The position numbers and the translations under genes were made by a program. This document shows, piece after piece, positions 43,241-53,288 of a stretch of 64,000 nt of DNA; position 1 is the first letter of the stretch; each line of letters opens with the position of its first letter. Below the pieces are notes generated by a model. That model was not told the DNA's origin. It saw nothing but the letters and a program-made list of their open reading frames with translations, and made no database searches. Origin of the DNA: Natronomonas salina (lineage in GTDB: Archaea > Halobacteriota > Halobacteria > Halobacteriales > Haloarculaceae); contig NZ_CP058335.1 in assembly GCF_013391105.1 (NCBI RefSeq), positions 2,666,001 to 2,730,000 of the forward strand, given 5' to 3'.

Positions 43241-43468
43241 TCAGGCAGCCAGGCACTCGCAGGCGCGTTCCTCGCTACCGGCAGTGAGCAGGTTCTCGAC
43301 GGGTCGAGAAGTGATCGTCGTCTCACACGCGGGGCAATCGTAATCGGCGCAGTCGTCGCGTACCTGTACGGTCCAGTCCCCTTCGATGGGACTCGCGTGG
43401 TCGCAGTTCGGGCAGTAGAGCGTCCCCTTTCGGGGCGGAGATCGGTCGGTGGTCTGGTCGGTGATCAA
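43241..43468 (-). CDS. small zinc-ribbon protein
   Basis: A protein of about 75 residues with two Cys pairs, TLYCPNCDHASPIEGDW and YDCPACETTITSRP, forming a zinc ribbon of a type widespread in haloarchaea (DUF8106-like, from memory). Function unknown. The frame stays open to a GTG at 43519, but a strong TATA box TTATATA (43477-43483) lies inside that stretch. I therefore prefer the in-frame TTG at 43466-43468, giving ITDQTTDRSPPRKGTLYCP. The TATA-to-start distance is short, so the start remains uncertain. Confidence 0.6.
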   Translation of the reverse strand: MITDQTTDRSPPRKGTLYCPNCDHASPIEGDWTVQVRDDCADYDCPACETTITSRPVENLLTAGSEERACECLAA

Positions 43469-43680
43469 GTCGACTGTATATAAGGGCGTCAGACGGATAA
43501 CCCTCGCGACTCGTCCCACCGAAACGGGCCGAGGATGGGCGCCAGAGCGCGGTCACTGCGGCCCGCTATCCTTTTCACCCTCGCTCACGTCGGTGCTGAC
43601 AACGAGTTGAGTGTTCGACGCGTCACCCGGGTCGGACATCCGCATCTGCGATCCAGTTCCGGGTGGGCGGAGGGAAACCA

Positions 43681-46581
43681 ATGAGCAAGCACACATCGGA
43701 CGCCATCGACCGCGGTTCCAGACCGGGCACATCTCGGCGGTTCGACGCCCCGGAGTCGGACGCCGAGATCCGCGGTCCGATCGACCCCGGCGAGAACCAC
43801 GAGCACAACGACCACTACGCGCTCATCTACGAGGACCGGCGCCGGCAGTTTGACGCCGTCGTCCCGTTCGTCCGGGAGGGCCTAGAGCGGGGCGAACGCT
43901 GCATTTACGTCGCCGACGACAACACCGTCGACGAGGTCCTCGACGCGTTGCGGGCCGGCGGGATCGACGTCGACGCGGCCCGCGAGTCGGGCGCCCTCTC
44001 CGTGCACACGGAGGCCGACACCTACCGGCGGTCCGGGGAGTTCGACCGCGAGGCGATGCTGGAGTTCTGGGAGGAGGCGCTCTCGGAGGCCACGGCCGGC
44101 GAGTTCGCGGGAGTCCGGGCCGCCGCCGAGATGACGTGGGCGCTCGACGCCGACGACACCGACCTCGACGATCTCTGTGAGTACGAGGAACTGCTCAACC
44201 CCCTCTACGACGGCGAGGACTACGCCGTCCTCTGTCAGTACAACCGCGACCGATTCCCGGCGGAGGTCCTCCACGACGTCCTCAAGACCCACCCGCTGCT
44301 CGTCTACGACGGCACGACGGTCTGCAGGAACTTCTACTACACCCCGCCGGAGGAGTACTTCGGGCCGGACCAGGCGTCCCACGAACTCGACCGGAAGCTG
44401 GCGACGCTGGTCGACCGGACCGACGCGCGGACGACGATCGAGACGCGCGACCGCTACCAGCGCGACCTCTACGAGACGTTCGCCGACCCGACCGCCTCCT
44501 TCGGCGAGAAGGTCGCGGACCTACTCGAACTCGGACGGGAGCGGCTCGGCCTCGAAATCGGGTACTTCACGGAGACGACCTGCGACGACACCTTCGAGAT
44601 CGTCGAGGCCGTCGGCGACCACGACCAGATCCGGCCGGGCGTCACCGACTCCCTCGACGGGACGTACTGCGAGAAGCTCCTCGCCTCGCCGGGGCCGGTG
44701 TCCGTCCCGGACGCCGCCGACGTCGGCTGGACCGACGACGAGGCCTACGAGCGGTTCGGCCTGGACGCCTACTTCGGGACGACCGTCCACGTCGGGGGCG
44801 AGGCCTACGGGACGCTCTGCTTCGCCTCGGAGACGCCGCGGGAGACGGGGTTCTCGGACGCCGAGCGGACGTTCCTCGACCTGATGGGCCAGTGGGTCGA
44901 GTACGAACTCGAGCGACAGCACCGCGAGCGCTTCCTCCGGGAGAGCTACCGCATCACCGCCGACCCCGACCTCGACTTCGACGCGAAGCTCGAACAGCTA
45001 CTGGAGCTGGGCCGGGAGTGGTTCGGCCTCGAGATGGGCGGGCTGAACCACCTGCCGTCGTGGGGCGGCGAGTTCCGCCTGGAGAAGGGGGTCGGTCTTG
45101 GTGTCGACCCGGACGCGGAGCTGTGGTCGGACCCGGGGTACGGTCACTTCTGTCGGCAGACCATCGTGGACGACGAGCCCGTCGCCATGGCGGACGTCCG
45201 CGGCACCGACTGGGAGGCCGACCAGATCCACCGCGAGTTCGGCCTGACGAGCTACCTGGGGACGCGGGTGACGAACGGGTCGACGCCCTACGGGACGTTC
45301 TGGTTCGGGAGCACCGAGCCGCGCGACCGGCCGTTCTCGGAGACGGAGCGGACCTTCATCGAGCTGATGGGCCAGTGGATCAGCTACGAACTGGAGCGCG
45401 AACAGCGCGAGCTCCACCAGCAGACCCTGAGCCGGATCGCCGCGGACCCCGACCGGTCCTTCGAGGAGAAGCTCGAGGCGCTCTTCGAGCTGGGCTGCGA
45501 GCGGTTCAACCTCGAGATCGGCGGGCTCGCGCGGATCGACCCGGCGTCGGACACCTTCGAGGTGGAGGCCGTGATCGGCGACCACGAGCAGCTTGAGCCC
45601 GGGGCGAAGGTGCCCCTCTCCGAGACGTACTGTCGGGCGACGGTCGGCGACGAGAAGACGGCCGAGATCACCGACCCCGAGCGGTCCGGGTTCGGTGGCA
45701 CGCTCGCCTACGAGGAGTTCGGCGTCGAGACGTACCTCGGGACGCGGATCGAACTCGACAACGAGCCCGACCGGACGTTCTTCTTCGTCTCGACTGACCC
45801 CAGAGAGCGGGGCTTCACGGACGCCGAAGAGACGTTCCTCCACCTCATGGCGCAGTGGGTCAGGTTCGAACTCGACCGGAAGAACCGCGAGCGGGCCCTC
45901 GAGGAGTCCAACGAGCGCCTCGAGCAGTTCGCCTACGCCGCCTCCCACGACCTCCAGGAACCCCTCCGGATGGTCACGAGCTACTTGCGGCTCCTGGAGG
46001 GCCGGTACGGCGACGAGCTGGACGAGGAGGCCGAGGAGTTCATCGACTTCGCGGTCGACGGTGCCGACCGGATGCGCGAGATGATCGACGGCCTCCTCGA
46101 GTACTCCCGCGTCGAGACCCGCGGCGACCCGTTCGAACCGGTCGCGGTGGAAGACGTGTTCGACGACGTCCTCGCCGACCTGCAGTTCCAGATCGAGGAG
46201 AGCGGCGCGGAGATCACCGTCGACGACCTCCCCCGGGTCGAGGGCGACGCCAGCCAGCTCCGGCAGGTGATCCAGAACCTCCTCGAGAACGCCATCCGGT
46301 ACAGCGGCGACACCCCGCCCCGCATCCGCGTCGACGCGACCCGGCGCGGCCGGGAGTGGGTCGTCTCGGTCCGCGACGACGGCATCGGCATCGACCCCGA
46401 GGACCAGGACCGCGTGTTCACCGTCTTCGATCGGCTCCACAGTCGCGAGGAGTACGAGGGGACCGGCATCGGCCTCGCCCTCTGTCAGCGCATCGTCGAG
46501 CGTCACGGCGGCGACATCTGGGTCGAGTCCGAACCGGGCGAAGGGTCGACGTTCTCGTTCACCCTCCCCGCGCTCGACTAG
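43681..46581 (+). CDS. MEDS-GAF sensor histidine kinase
   Basis: A 966-residue soluble kinase. Order: MEDS (DcmR-like sensory) domain at about residues 38-205 (HYALIYEDRRRQFDAVVPFVREGLERG), three consecutive GAF domains (about 215-400, 410-570, 580-740), each beginning with a repeated E-KLE-LLELG-E-FGLE block, then HisKA with His756 in SHDLQEP and HATPase_c (DDGIGID, GTGIGLALCQRIVERHGG). ATG 43681 is preceded by GGAGG at suitable spacing, which settles the start. The kinase core is nearly the same as in the kinase ending at 31342. MEDS domains are linked to sensing hydrocarbon derivatives in some archaea and bacteria. Confidence 0.92.
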   Translation: MSKHTSDAIDRGSRPGTSRRFDAPESDAEIRGPIDPGENHEHNDHYALIYEDRRRQFDAVVPFVREGLERGERCIYVADDNTVDEVLDALRAGGIDVDAARESGALSVHTEADTYRRSGEFDREAMLEFWEEALSEATAGEFAGVRAAAEMTWALDADDTDLDDLCEYEELLNPLYDGEDYAVLCQYNRDRFPAEVLHDVLKTHPLLVYDGTTVCRNFYYTPPEEYFGPDQASHELDRKLATLVDRTDARTTIETRDRYQRDLYETFADPTASFGEKVADLLELGRERLGLEIGYFTETTCDDTFEIVEAVGDHDQIRPGVTDSLDGTYCEKLLASPGPVSVPDAADVGWTDDEAYERFGLDAYFGTTVHVGGEAYGTLCFASETPRETGFSDAERTFLDLMGQWVEYELERQHRERFLRESYRITADPDLDFDAKLEQLLELGREWFGLEMGGLNHLPSWGGEFRLEKGVGLGVDPDAELWSDPGYGHFCRQTIVDDEPVAMADVRGTDWEADQIHREFGLTSYLGTRVTNGSTPYGTFWFGSTEPRDRPFSETERTFIELMGQWISYELEREQRELHQQTLSRIAADPDRSFEEKLEALFELGCERFNLEIGGLARIDPASDTFEVEAVIGDHEQLEPGAKVPLSETYCRATVGDEKTAEITDPERSGFGGTLAYEEFGVETYLGTRIELDNEPDRTFFFVSTDPRERGFTDAEETFLHLMAQWVRFELDRKNRERALEESNERLEQFAYAASHDLQEPLRMVTSYLRLLEGRYGDELDEEAEEFIDFAVDGADRMREMIDGLLEYSRVETRGDPFEPVAVEDVFDDVLADLQFQIEESGAEITVDDLPRVEGDASQLRQVIQNLLENAIRYSGDTPPRIRVDATRRGREWVVSVRDDGIGIDPEDQDRVFTVFDRLHSREEYEGTGIGLALCQRIVERHGGDIWVESEPGEGSTFSFTLPALD

Positions 46582-46584
46582 CGG

Positions 46585-47052
46585 CTACTCCCGCGCCCCG
46601 CGGAGCGAAGTGATCCGTTCGCTGTTGTGACGGACCAGGAGGGCTCCGGCCAGCGTCCAGAGCAGGACCGTCAGCGCGGGGCCGTGGACGTGGAGCCCCG
46701 GCGACGGGAGGTCCCCGGGCGAGAGCAGAAGCGGGAGCCCCATCGGCGAGAGCGCGTCGACGGCGAGGTGCGACCCGAGGGCCAGGGCGACGGCGAGGGC
46801 GTCGGTCCGGCGCCGCCGGACCGCGTAGGCGACCCCGGTGCAGGCGAGGAGGAACGTCGGGGCGTGGGTGAACCCGCGGTGGACGAACGCCGGCCCCCAG
46901 GCCGGATCGAAGAGGAGGTCGACGTCGGGGGCGACCGCCAGGAGCGCGCCGAGACGCGGGTCGACCCCGGCGAACGTCGCGACCAGCGCGTAGCCGACCG
47001 CGCCGTGGGTCGCGAAGGCCACCAGGAGGAACAATACCCGATCCACGCCCAT
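46585..47052 (-). CDS. YdjM-type metal-dependent membrane protein
   Basis: A 155-residue membrane protein of the LexA-binding inner-membrane hydrolase (YdjM) family, with conserved acidic and His blocks APDVDLLFD and FVHRGFTHAP and a third GSHLAVDAL. Four hydrophobic segments are visible. The His/Asp sites probably bind metal and may hydrolyse a phosphoester, but no substrate is established. The start is taken at the ATG at 47052. It converges with the kinase gene with three bases between them. Confidence 0.82.
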   Translation of the reverse strand: MGVDRVLFLLVAFATHGAVGYALVATFAGVDPRLGALLAVAPDVDLLFDPAWGPAFVHRGFTHAPTFLLACTGVAYAVRRRRTDALAVALALGSHLAVDALSPMGLPLLLSPGDLPSPGLHVHGPALTVLLWTLAGALLVRHNSERITSLRGARE

Positions 47053-47171
47053 GGCGGGCGTTGGGAACCCAAGCTCTTGGTAGTTGCCCACACGATTCCG
47101 CTCGAGGAGAGGGCCGTCACCTCCGCGGTCGAAGCGTCCGGTGGCGGGTGGTCACCCGCGTCGGCCGGGTG

Positions 47172-47450
47172 TCACTCCGGCTGTGCGTCCCACTCGAAGT
47201 CGACGTTCCCGTCGTCGCGGAACGCCTCGACGTCCACGTCGAAGAGCGGCTCCGCCTCGGTCGACTCGTTGGCCCGCACCTTCAGGTCGGTCGACTTCTC
47301 CCGCCGGTCGTCGCCGTCGCCGACCGACATCGTCAGCGAGACCCGCTGGTTGTCGTCGGCCTCGTTCTCGACGGTCGCGTTGACGCGCACCTGGTCGTTC
47401 TCCGTCGCCTCGTAGTCGTACCCGGAGACGTCGATCTGGTCGGAGCTCAC
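47172..47450 (-). CDS. small conserved beta-rich protein
   Basis: A 92-residue acidic protein of unknown function. Alternating hydrophobic residues (VRVNATVENEADDNQRVSLTMSVGDGDDRR...STDLKVRANES) suggest an all-beta, FxLYD-like fold without a signal peptide. GTG start at 47450; a CTTTACC about 30 bases upstream could be its TATA element. No recognised domain. Confidence 0.6.
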   Translation of the reverse strand: MSSDQIDVSGYDYEATENDQVRVNATVENEADDNQRVSLTMSVGDGDDRREKSTDLKVRANESTEAEPLFDVDVEAFRDDGNVDFEWDAQPE

Positions 47451-47846
47451 ACGCGGCGATTCGCTTTCGAGGTGGTAAAGCGCTGTGCCGCCCGTCAGTT
47501 ACCACCTCGCTGGAGATGGCGACGTGTCATATCCAGTAACTACCCAATCACTTAGCCATACCACCCATATCCCTGGTCGCCCTCGGTGCAGTCACCGTCA
47601 CGCGCTGCCACCATGGGTACGGACGCAGCGTCCGTGGCGGTCGCTCCCCGGTCCCCGCTCCATCCCCCATCGCTGCAGGCGTCGCCCATCGACGTGCTCG
47701 GTGCGTTCGACGCTCCTCCCTCTCTTCCCCTGTCGCTCCCACCCGAGTCGGGGGTCCGGCTGCACTGCCGCCACCGCTGCGGGATTACGAACGACGATAC
47801 AGGCCTCGAAACGGCGCGGGGGTTAAGGCACCGTGCCTCCCGAGGT
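47451..47846. other. gene-free stretch with stem-loops
   Basis: With the next entry this forms about 510 gene-free bases. It holds a nested inverted repeat GCCAC...GGACGC-A-GCGTCC-GTGGC (about 47608-47640) and an AT-rich patch CAGTAACTACCCAATCACTTAG (about 47535-47557) that could be a promoter. No convincing gene. Confidence 0.45.
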
Positions 47847-47926
47847 AGACTCGTCTCCGCCACTTCGTGGGGAGACACATGGGAGAGTCTCCGGTCTGGA
47901 TGCGCGGCGTTCCGCCGCGCTCTTTT
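47847..47926 (+). other. structured element with terminator, possible small RNA
   Basis: Nested stems: outer AGACTC (47847-47852)/GAGTCT (47885-47890) enclose GTCTCC-G-CCAC-TTC-GTGG-GGAGAC, and then a terminator-like hairpin GCGCGGCG-TTC-CGCCGCGC followed by TCTTTT (47902-47926). The T-run places the end on the plus strand although both neighbouring genes are on the minus strand, which argues for an independent transcript. Purely structural evidence. Confidence 0.4.
47902..47926 (+). terminator. hairpin and T-run on the plus strand
   Basis: An 8-bp stem with a three-base loop, followed by TCTTTT. Confidence 0.5.
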
Positions 47927-47961
47927 GGAGTCACTTTTCGCGGGTCGCCCACCCCTCCAGC

Positions 47962-48381
47962 TCAGAGCAACGACCTGCCGTGGACGACGACCGCGAGGTT
48001 GTTCGCGAAGACGAACAGTCCGGCGGCGACCAGGCTGCCGACCCACAGTTCGAAGCTCCGGGCCATCACCCACGCCTCGACGCCGCGGGCGGCCGCCAGG
48101 AGCTCCAGGTAGCCGTAGAACAGCGCCGCCAGCACCGCCAGCGCCAGGAGGTTCAGGCCGACGAGGACGGCGACGTCCTGCGTCAGCGCCCACCGGACGT
48201 AGGGGTTCGCCTCCGCCCCGGGACCGTACAGGGCCGCGGCGTACAGCGTCGACAGCAGGTCGACCGGCAGCAGGAGGTAGAGCGCGCCCGCGATCCACGA
48301 CCAGTACTCCCGGCGGTCGGCCGCGCGGACGCGCCACTCCGCGTCCACGCCGCCTCGTTCCCCGTCGCGTAGTCCGGTCAC
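47962..48381 (-). CDS. small membrane protein with DLLST...EANP motif
   Basis: A 139-residue membrane protein with four hydrophobic segments. The block PVDLLSTLYAAALYGPGAEANPYVRWAL (about residues 39-66) is the hallmark of a widespread haloarchaeal and bacterial membrane family (DUF5658-like) of unknown function. It starts with GTG. It stands alone between a gene-free stretch and the isoaspartyl peptidase gene on the same strand. Confidence 0.7.
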   Translation of the reverse strand: MTGLRDGERGGVDAEWRVRAADRREYWSWIAGALYLLLPVDLLSTLYAAALYGPGAEANPYVRWALTQDVAVLVGLNLLALAVLAALFYGYLELLAAARGVEAWVMARSFELWVGSLVAAGLFVFANNLAVVVHGRSLL

Positions 48382-48460
48382 GACCCCCGGTTCTCCGTCG
48401 ACCTACTACGGTCTTCTGGCCGTCGGAGCCACCGTTCGATGGCCCGGACCCGAGGGCCGG

Positions 48461-49354
48461 TCAGCGGTCACCGGCGACGCTCGTCTGCATCGCCTCGCTG
48501 TCGTAGGCCGCTCCGGCGTCGCCGTCCGGCGTCAGCACGATCACGCCGGCCGTCCCCTCGACGTGGTCGCCGAACTCCTCGATGGCCGCCTCGGCGGCCG
48601 CGCTCGCGTCGCGGCCCGACTCCAGGAACTGCACGGCCCGCCGCGAGAGGGTGACCCGGGCGATGTCCTCGCCGGCGCCGGTCGCCGACGCGCCGCCGCC
48701 GGGGGTACAGTAGAAGCCCGACCCGACCTGCGGGACGTCGCCGACGCGCCCGGCGAGTGCGAGCCAGCGGCCGCCGGTGGAGGTCGCCGCGGCGACGCGG
48801 TCGCCGTCCGTCGCGACGGCGCCGACCGTGTCGTGGTCGCGCCGCCCGGCGTCGTCGCGACCCTCGGGGTCGCCGCCGAACCGGTCGCGGACCCACTCGG
48901 CGTGGTCGCGCGCGTCGCCCGTCGGCGGGTCGTCGACGTCGGCCCACTGCTCGCGTGTGCGGTCCGACAGCAGGTCGACGCCGGTCTCGACGCCGTACGC
49001 CGCCGCGAGATCGACGGCGTGGACGCCGGCGAGGAGGACGTGCGGCGTCTCGGTCTTGACGACCCGGGCGACGTCGACGGCGTGCTCGACGCCCGGCATC
49101 CCGCAGGCGGCGCCGACCTCGCGGTCGTCGGTCATCAGGCCGGCGTCGGTGCGGACGTGCCCGTCGGACTGGACCGCGCCGCCGACCCCGGCGTTGAACC
49201 GCGGGTCCGACTCGAGGTGCCTGACGGCCGCGCAGACGGCTTCGGTCGGGTCGTCGGCCTCGCTGCCGGCGCCGGCGGCCTCGTCGAGGACGGCCTGGCG
49301 GTCGTCGGGCTCGTCGGGCGGGCTCCCGGCGCCGCCGTGGACGATGATTCGCAT
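48461..49354 (-). CDS. isoaspartyl peptidase / plant-type L-asparaginase
   Basis: A 297-residue N-terminal-nucleophile hydrolase that splits beta-aspartyl peptides or L-asparagine. It opens MRIIVHGGAG, the family start; NAGVGGAVQSDG (about 55-65) is the second block. Autocleavage before Thr176 (in HDTVGAVA) should create the catalytic N-terminal threonine; STGG and GSGFYC follow as substrate-binding blocks. An Asp/Gly-rich linker precedes the cleavage site, as usual. ATG start at 49354. Confidence 0.93.
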   Translation of the reverse strand: MRIIVHGGAGSPPDEPDDRQAVLDEAAGAGSEADDPTEAVCAAVRHLESDPRFNAGVGGAVQSDGHVRTDAGLMTDDREVGAACGMPGVEHAVDVARVVKTETPHVLLAGVHAVDLAAAYGVETGVDLLSDRTREQWADVDDPPTGDARDHAEWVRDRFGGDPEGRDDAGRRDHDTVGAVATDGDRVAAATSTGGRWLALAGRVGDVPQVGSGFYCTPGGGASATGAGEDIARVTLSRRAVQFLESGRDASAAAEAAIEEFGDHVEGTAGVIVLTPDGDAGAAYDSEAMQTSVAGDR

Positions 49355-49505
49355 ACCCCCGGTTGGACGGGCGTCGGATTACGGTTTGGGGCTCGACGCG
49401 GACGTCCGGGACGGCGGCCGCCCGTGTGAGACCTTCCCGGTCGTTCATGCAAAATTCGCCGGGAGAGCGGTACGCCTTTCAGGGGTCCGGTAGAACCACG
49501 TGCAC

Positions 49506-50762
<1,257 letters not shown>

Positions 50763-50789
50763 GCCCCCGGCCCCTCCACGCCCCGTCGC

Positions 50790-51131
50790 TCACTCGGCCC
50801 AGTCCGGATCCGGCCGCGGCGGCGCGAAGATGTCGACGCCCCGAACTGCGGTGTCGCCCCTGTTCTCCGCCGCGTGCGGCTCGTCGCCCGGGATCGTGAA
50901 CGAGTCGCCCGGTCCCACCACCAGTTCCGCCCCATCTTCGAGCACGAACGTCAGTTCGCCCTCGTAGACGAAGCCCGTCTGCTCGTGGTGGTGGCTGTGC
51001 TCCGGCACCGTCGCCCCGGGTTTGATCTCGAAGGCCTGGATGCTCGTCCGGTCGCCCGTCGCCAGTTGCGTGAGGTGGACGGCCTCGACGGCCTCCACGG
51101 CGTCCCGTTCGGAGAGTCCGACGCGTTCCAT
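50790..51131 (-). CDS. cupin domain protein
   Basis: A 113-residue single-domain cupin. Motif 1 is PGATVPEHSHHHEQTGFVYEGELTF, carrying three His and a Glu for metal binding, and motif 2 is PGDSFTIPGDEPHAAENRG. Likely a small-molecule isomerase, dioxygenase or sensor; nothing in the sequence decides. Start at ATG 51131; longer in-frame starts would add a basic, non-conserved tail. It converges with icd. Confidence 0.87.
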   Translation of the reverse strand: MERVGLSERDAVEAVEAVHLTQLATGDRTSIQAFEIKPGATVPEHSHHHEQTGFVYEGELTFVLEDGAELVVGPGDSFTIPGDEPHAAENRGDTAVRGVDIFAPPRPDPDWAE

Positions 51132-51258
51132 ACCCCCGAGACGGCGTCGAGGGACTTGACCGCTTTCCCGCTCGAGCGAACCGGCGACTCGCGTTCGCGG
51201 ACCCGCGCCCCCGCGGTCGAGCACCGGTTATTTGCCCTCGCGGGTGGTCGAACGACGT

Positions 51259-51642
51259 ATGCGCTTCGACCACGCCGGCGTCGCGACCGACGACGCCGAG
51301 AGTCTCGCCTTCCGCTACGAGGACCTCTTCGGGTGCCAGATCGCCCACGAGGAGTGGTTCGACGGGATGCGAGTGCTGTTCATGGAACTGGAGAACGGCT
51401 ACTTCGAGCTGCTGGAACCCCGCGAGGAGGGGACGATATCGCGCTACCTGGAGGACCACGGCGCCGGACTCCACCACCTCGCCGTCGAGACCGACGACAT
51501 CGAGGCGGCCCTCGAACGGGCCGAGTCGGCGGGCGTCGACCTCATCGACGAGGAACCGCGCCGCGGCGCCTGGGAGCACCAGGTCGCCTTCCTCCACCCT
51601 GGCTCCACCGGCGGCGTCCTCTTCGAGTTCGTCGAGCACTGA
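51259..51642 (+). CDS. mce: methylmalonyl-CoA epimerase
   Basis: A 127-residue vicinal-oxygen-chelate protein that interconverts (R)- and (S)-methylmalonyl-CoA, needed for propionate and odd-chain/branched acid breakdown. Two beta-alpha-beta-beta-beta modules carry the metal ligands: His in DHAGVA, Glu in YFELLEP, His in LHHLAVE and Glu in LFEFVEH. A TATA-like TTATTTG lies about 25 bases upstream of the ATG at 51259, consistent with a leaderless transcript. Methylmalonyl-CoA mutase genes are not in the window. Confidence 0.9.
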   Translation: MRFDHAGVATDDAESLAFRYEDLFGCQIAHEEWFDGMRVLFMELENGYFELLEPREEGTISRYLEDHGAGLHHLAVETDDIEAALERAESAGVDLIDEEPRRGAWEHQVAFLHPGSTGGVLFEFVEH

Positions 51643-51737
51643 GCGCTGCCCGATACTCCCGGCGGTTTGTTTCAGTTCTCGACACCGCTGGGAGGTACAT
51701 AAGCGTCGGACGAGTGCCAGGACGTAGGTGCAGAAAC

Positions 51738-53243
51738 GTGTCAAAGCCACTAGAGGGGGGTCCCTCGACCACGATCTCGAAGAACGGGGTGACGGTCGAG
51801 CGGCAACTCGAACGGAGGGGGGACGGGATCGTCGTCACGCTGGACCTCACGTCCGACGTCAGGGGGCCGATCGAGGTCGACCTGGTCGACGAGTTCCCCT
51901 CCGACCTCCCGGTCGAACAGGCCGGGTTCAACGTCGACCACGAACCCGACGAGGGGACCGTCTCGCTCGAGCGAGTCGAACTACACCACGCCATCGAGGA
52001 CGACACCGCGCGGATCGTCTACGCGATCCGGCTCTCAGAACCCGCCGACGACGTCGCCTTCGAGCCGCCGACCATCCGCGACGTCACGCTCCCGGGGCTG
52101 CCGGACTCGAGGCTCGCGGCGGACGACGAGTCGCCGGACAGTGCGGACGTCGCTGCCCCCGGAACCGAGGACGCTGGCGACGCAAGCGACGGCGACGGTA
52201 ACGACGAGAACGGATCTCCGGACGGTGCCTCGGCCGCCGGGTCCGGCTTCCCGGACGGCCTCTCGCTGGACGGCGACGGTGGCGACGAGAGCGGCGAGGA
52301 GACGGCCATCGGCGACGGCGGCGCCGACTCCAGCGCCATCGAGAGTGCGATCGAGAGCGCCATCGAGAGCGCCGAGACGAACGGCGCCGACCTCGCGGAG
52401 GACGTCTCGGACGGCCAGTCCCAGCCGGTCGACCCGACCGACGCCTCGCCGTCCCAGCAGGACCCGGACGAGGGGGTCGACGAGCCGGCGGTGAACGACG
52501 TCCCGCGGAGCGTCCGGCTCCGCCTGGACCGACTCAACGCCCGCGTCGAGGAGTTCGCGGCCTACGCCGAGGCCCTCGAGGGGATCATCGAGCGCCACGG
52601 CACCGCCCCGGAGATCCTCGAGGACATCGAGTCGGACCTCTCGGAGGCCGACGAGCGCCTCGCGGACGTCCGCGGGGAACTGGAGTCCCTGGAGGACCGA
52701 CACGCCGCCGACCTCGACGACGTCGGCGACCGCGTCGACTCACTGGAGGCGACCCTCGATGACGCGCGCCGGGACCTCGAATCCGAGGTCGACGACGTCC
52801 GCGACGACCTGGACGCCGTCGACGGGGTCCGGGAGGACGTCGACGCGGTCGCCAGCGAGGTCGAGGCCCTCGACCGCCGGGTCGACGACTACGAGTCGGA
52901 CGTCGACGAACTCGGCGAGACGGTCCAGCGGGTGGCCACCGAGGTCTCGGCGGTCTCGCGGAACGTCGAGGCGATGCGCTCGGAGATGGAGGCCCTCCAG
53001 GGGGACGTCGACCGGCTCCTCCGGTTCCGCGAGATCCTCGCGGACGTCTTCGGCGGCCCCGTCCGCCGCGCGACGGAGGGCGGCGCCGACCCCTTCGACG
53101 TCTCGGCGGAGACGGCCGGGTCCGGCGGCGATCGCTCCGGCGCCGGCCGCTCCGGTACCGACGGCTCCGCTACCGACCGCTCCGGTGACGGCGGACGCGG
53201 CGACGACGGCCCCTCGACGCCCCCGACCGACCCCTCGCGATAA
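51738..53243 (+). CDS. long coiled-coil protein with N-terminal beta domain
   Basis: A 501-residue protein of unknown function. Residues 1-130 are a beta-rich domain (VTVERQLERRGDGIVVTLDLTSDVRGPIEVDLVDEFP), 130-255 a disordered acidic/Gly/Ser linker with a tandem ESAIESAIESA, 255-430 a continuous heptad-like coiled coil (LEDRHAADLDDVGDRVDSLEATLDDARRDLE...), and then a short hydrophobic patch (LLRFREILADVFGG) and a disordered Gly/Ser/Asp tail. It starts with GTG (MSKPLEGG). Possibly a structural or chromosome-associated protein, but no SMC or ATPase motifs exist. Confidence 0.72.
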   Translation: MSKPLEGGPSTTISKNGVTVERQLERRGDGIVVTLDLTSDVRGPIEVDLVDEFPSDLPVEQAGFNVDHEPDEGTVSLERVELHHAIEDDTARIVYAIRLSEPADDVAFEPPTIRDVTLPGLPDSRLAADDESPDSADVAAPGTEDAGDASDGDGNDENGSPDGASAAGSGFPDGLSLDGDGGDESGEETAIGDGGADSSAIESAIESAIESAETNGADLAEDVSDGQSQPVDPTDASPSQQDPDEGVDEPAVNDVPRSVRLRLDRLNARVEEFAAYAEALEGIIERHGTAPEILEDIESDLSEADERLADVRGELESLEDRHAADLDDVGDRVDSLEATLDDARRDLESEVDDVRDDLDAVDGVREDVDAVASEVEALDRRVDDYESDVDELGETVQRVATEVSAVSRNVEAMRSEMEALQGDVDRLLRFREILADVFGGPVRRATEGGADPFDVSAETAGSGGDRSGAGRSGTDGSATDRSGDGGRGDDGPSTPPTDPSR

Positions 53244-53288
53244 CCCGCCGGCAGTCACCCTTATTACTCGCATCGGAGAACTCCCGTC

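Noticed and set aside
47586-48506. A 306-codon plus-strand frame
   Set aside because: Arg/Pro/Gly-rich, antisense to the membrane protein and unlike haloarchaeal protein composition.
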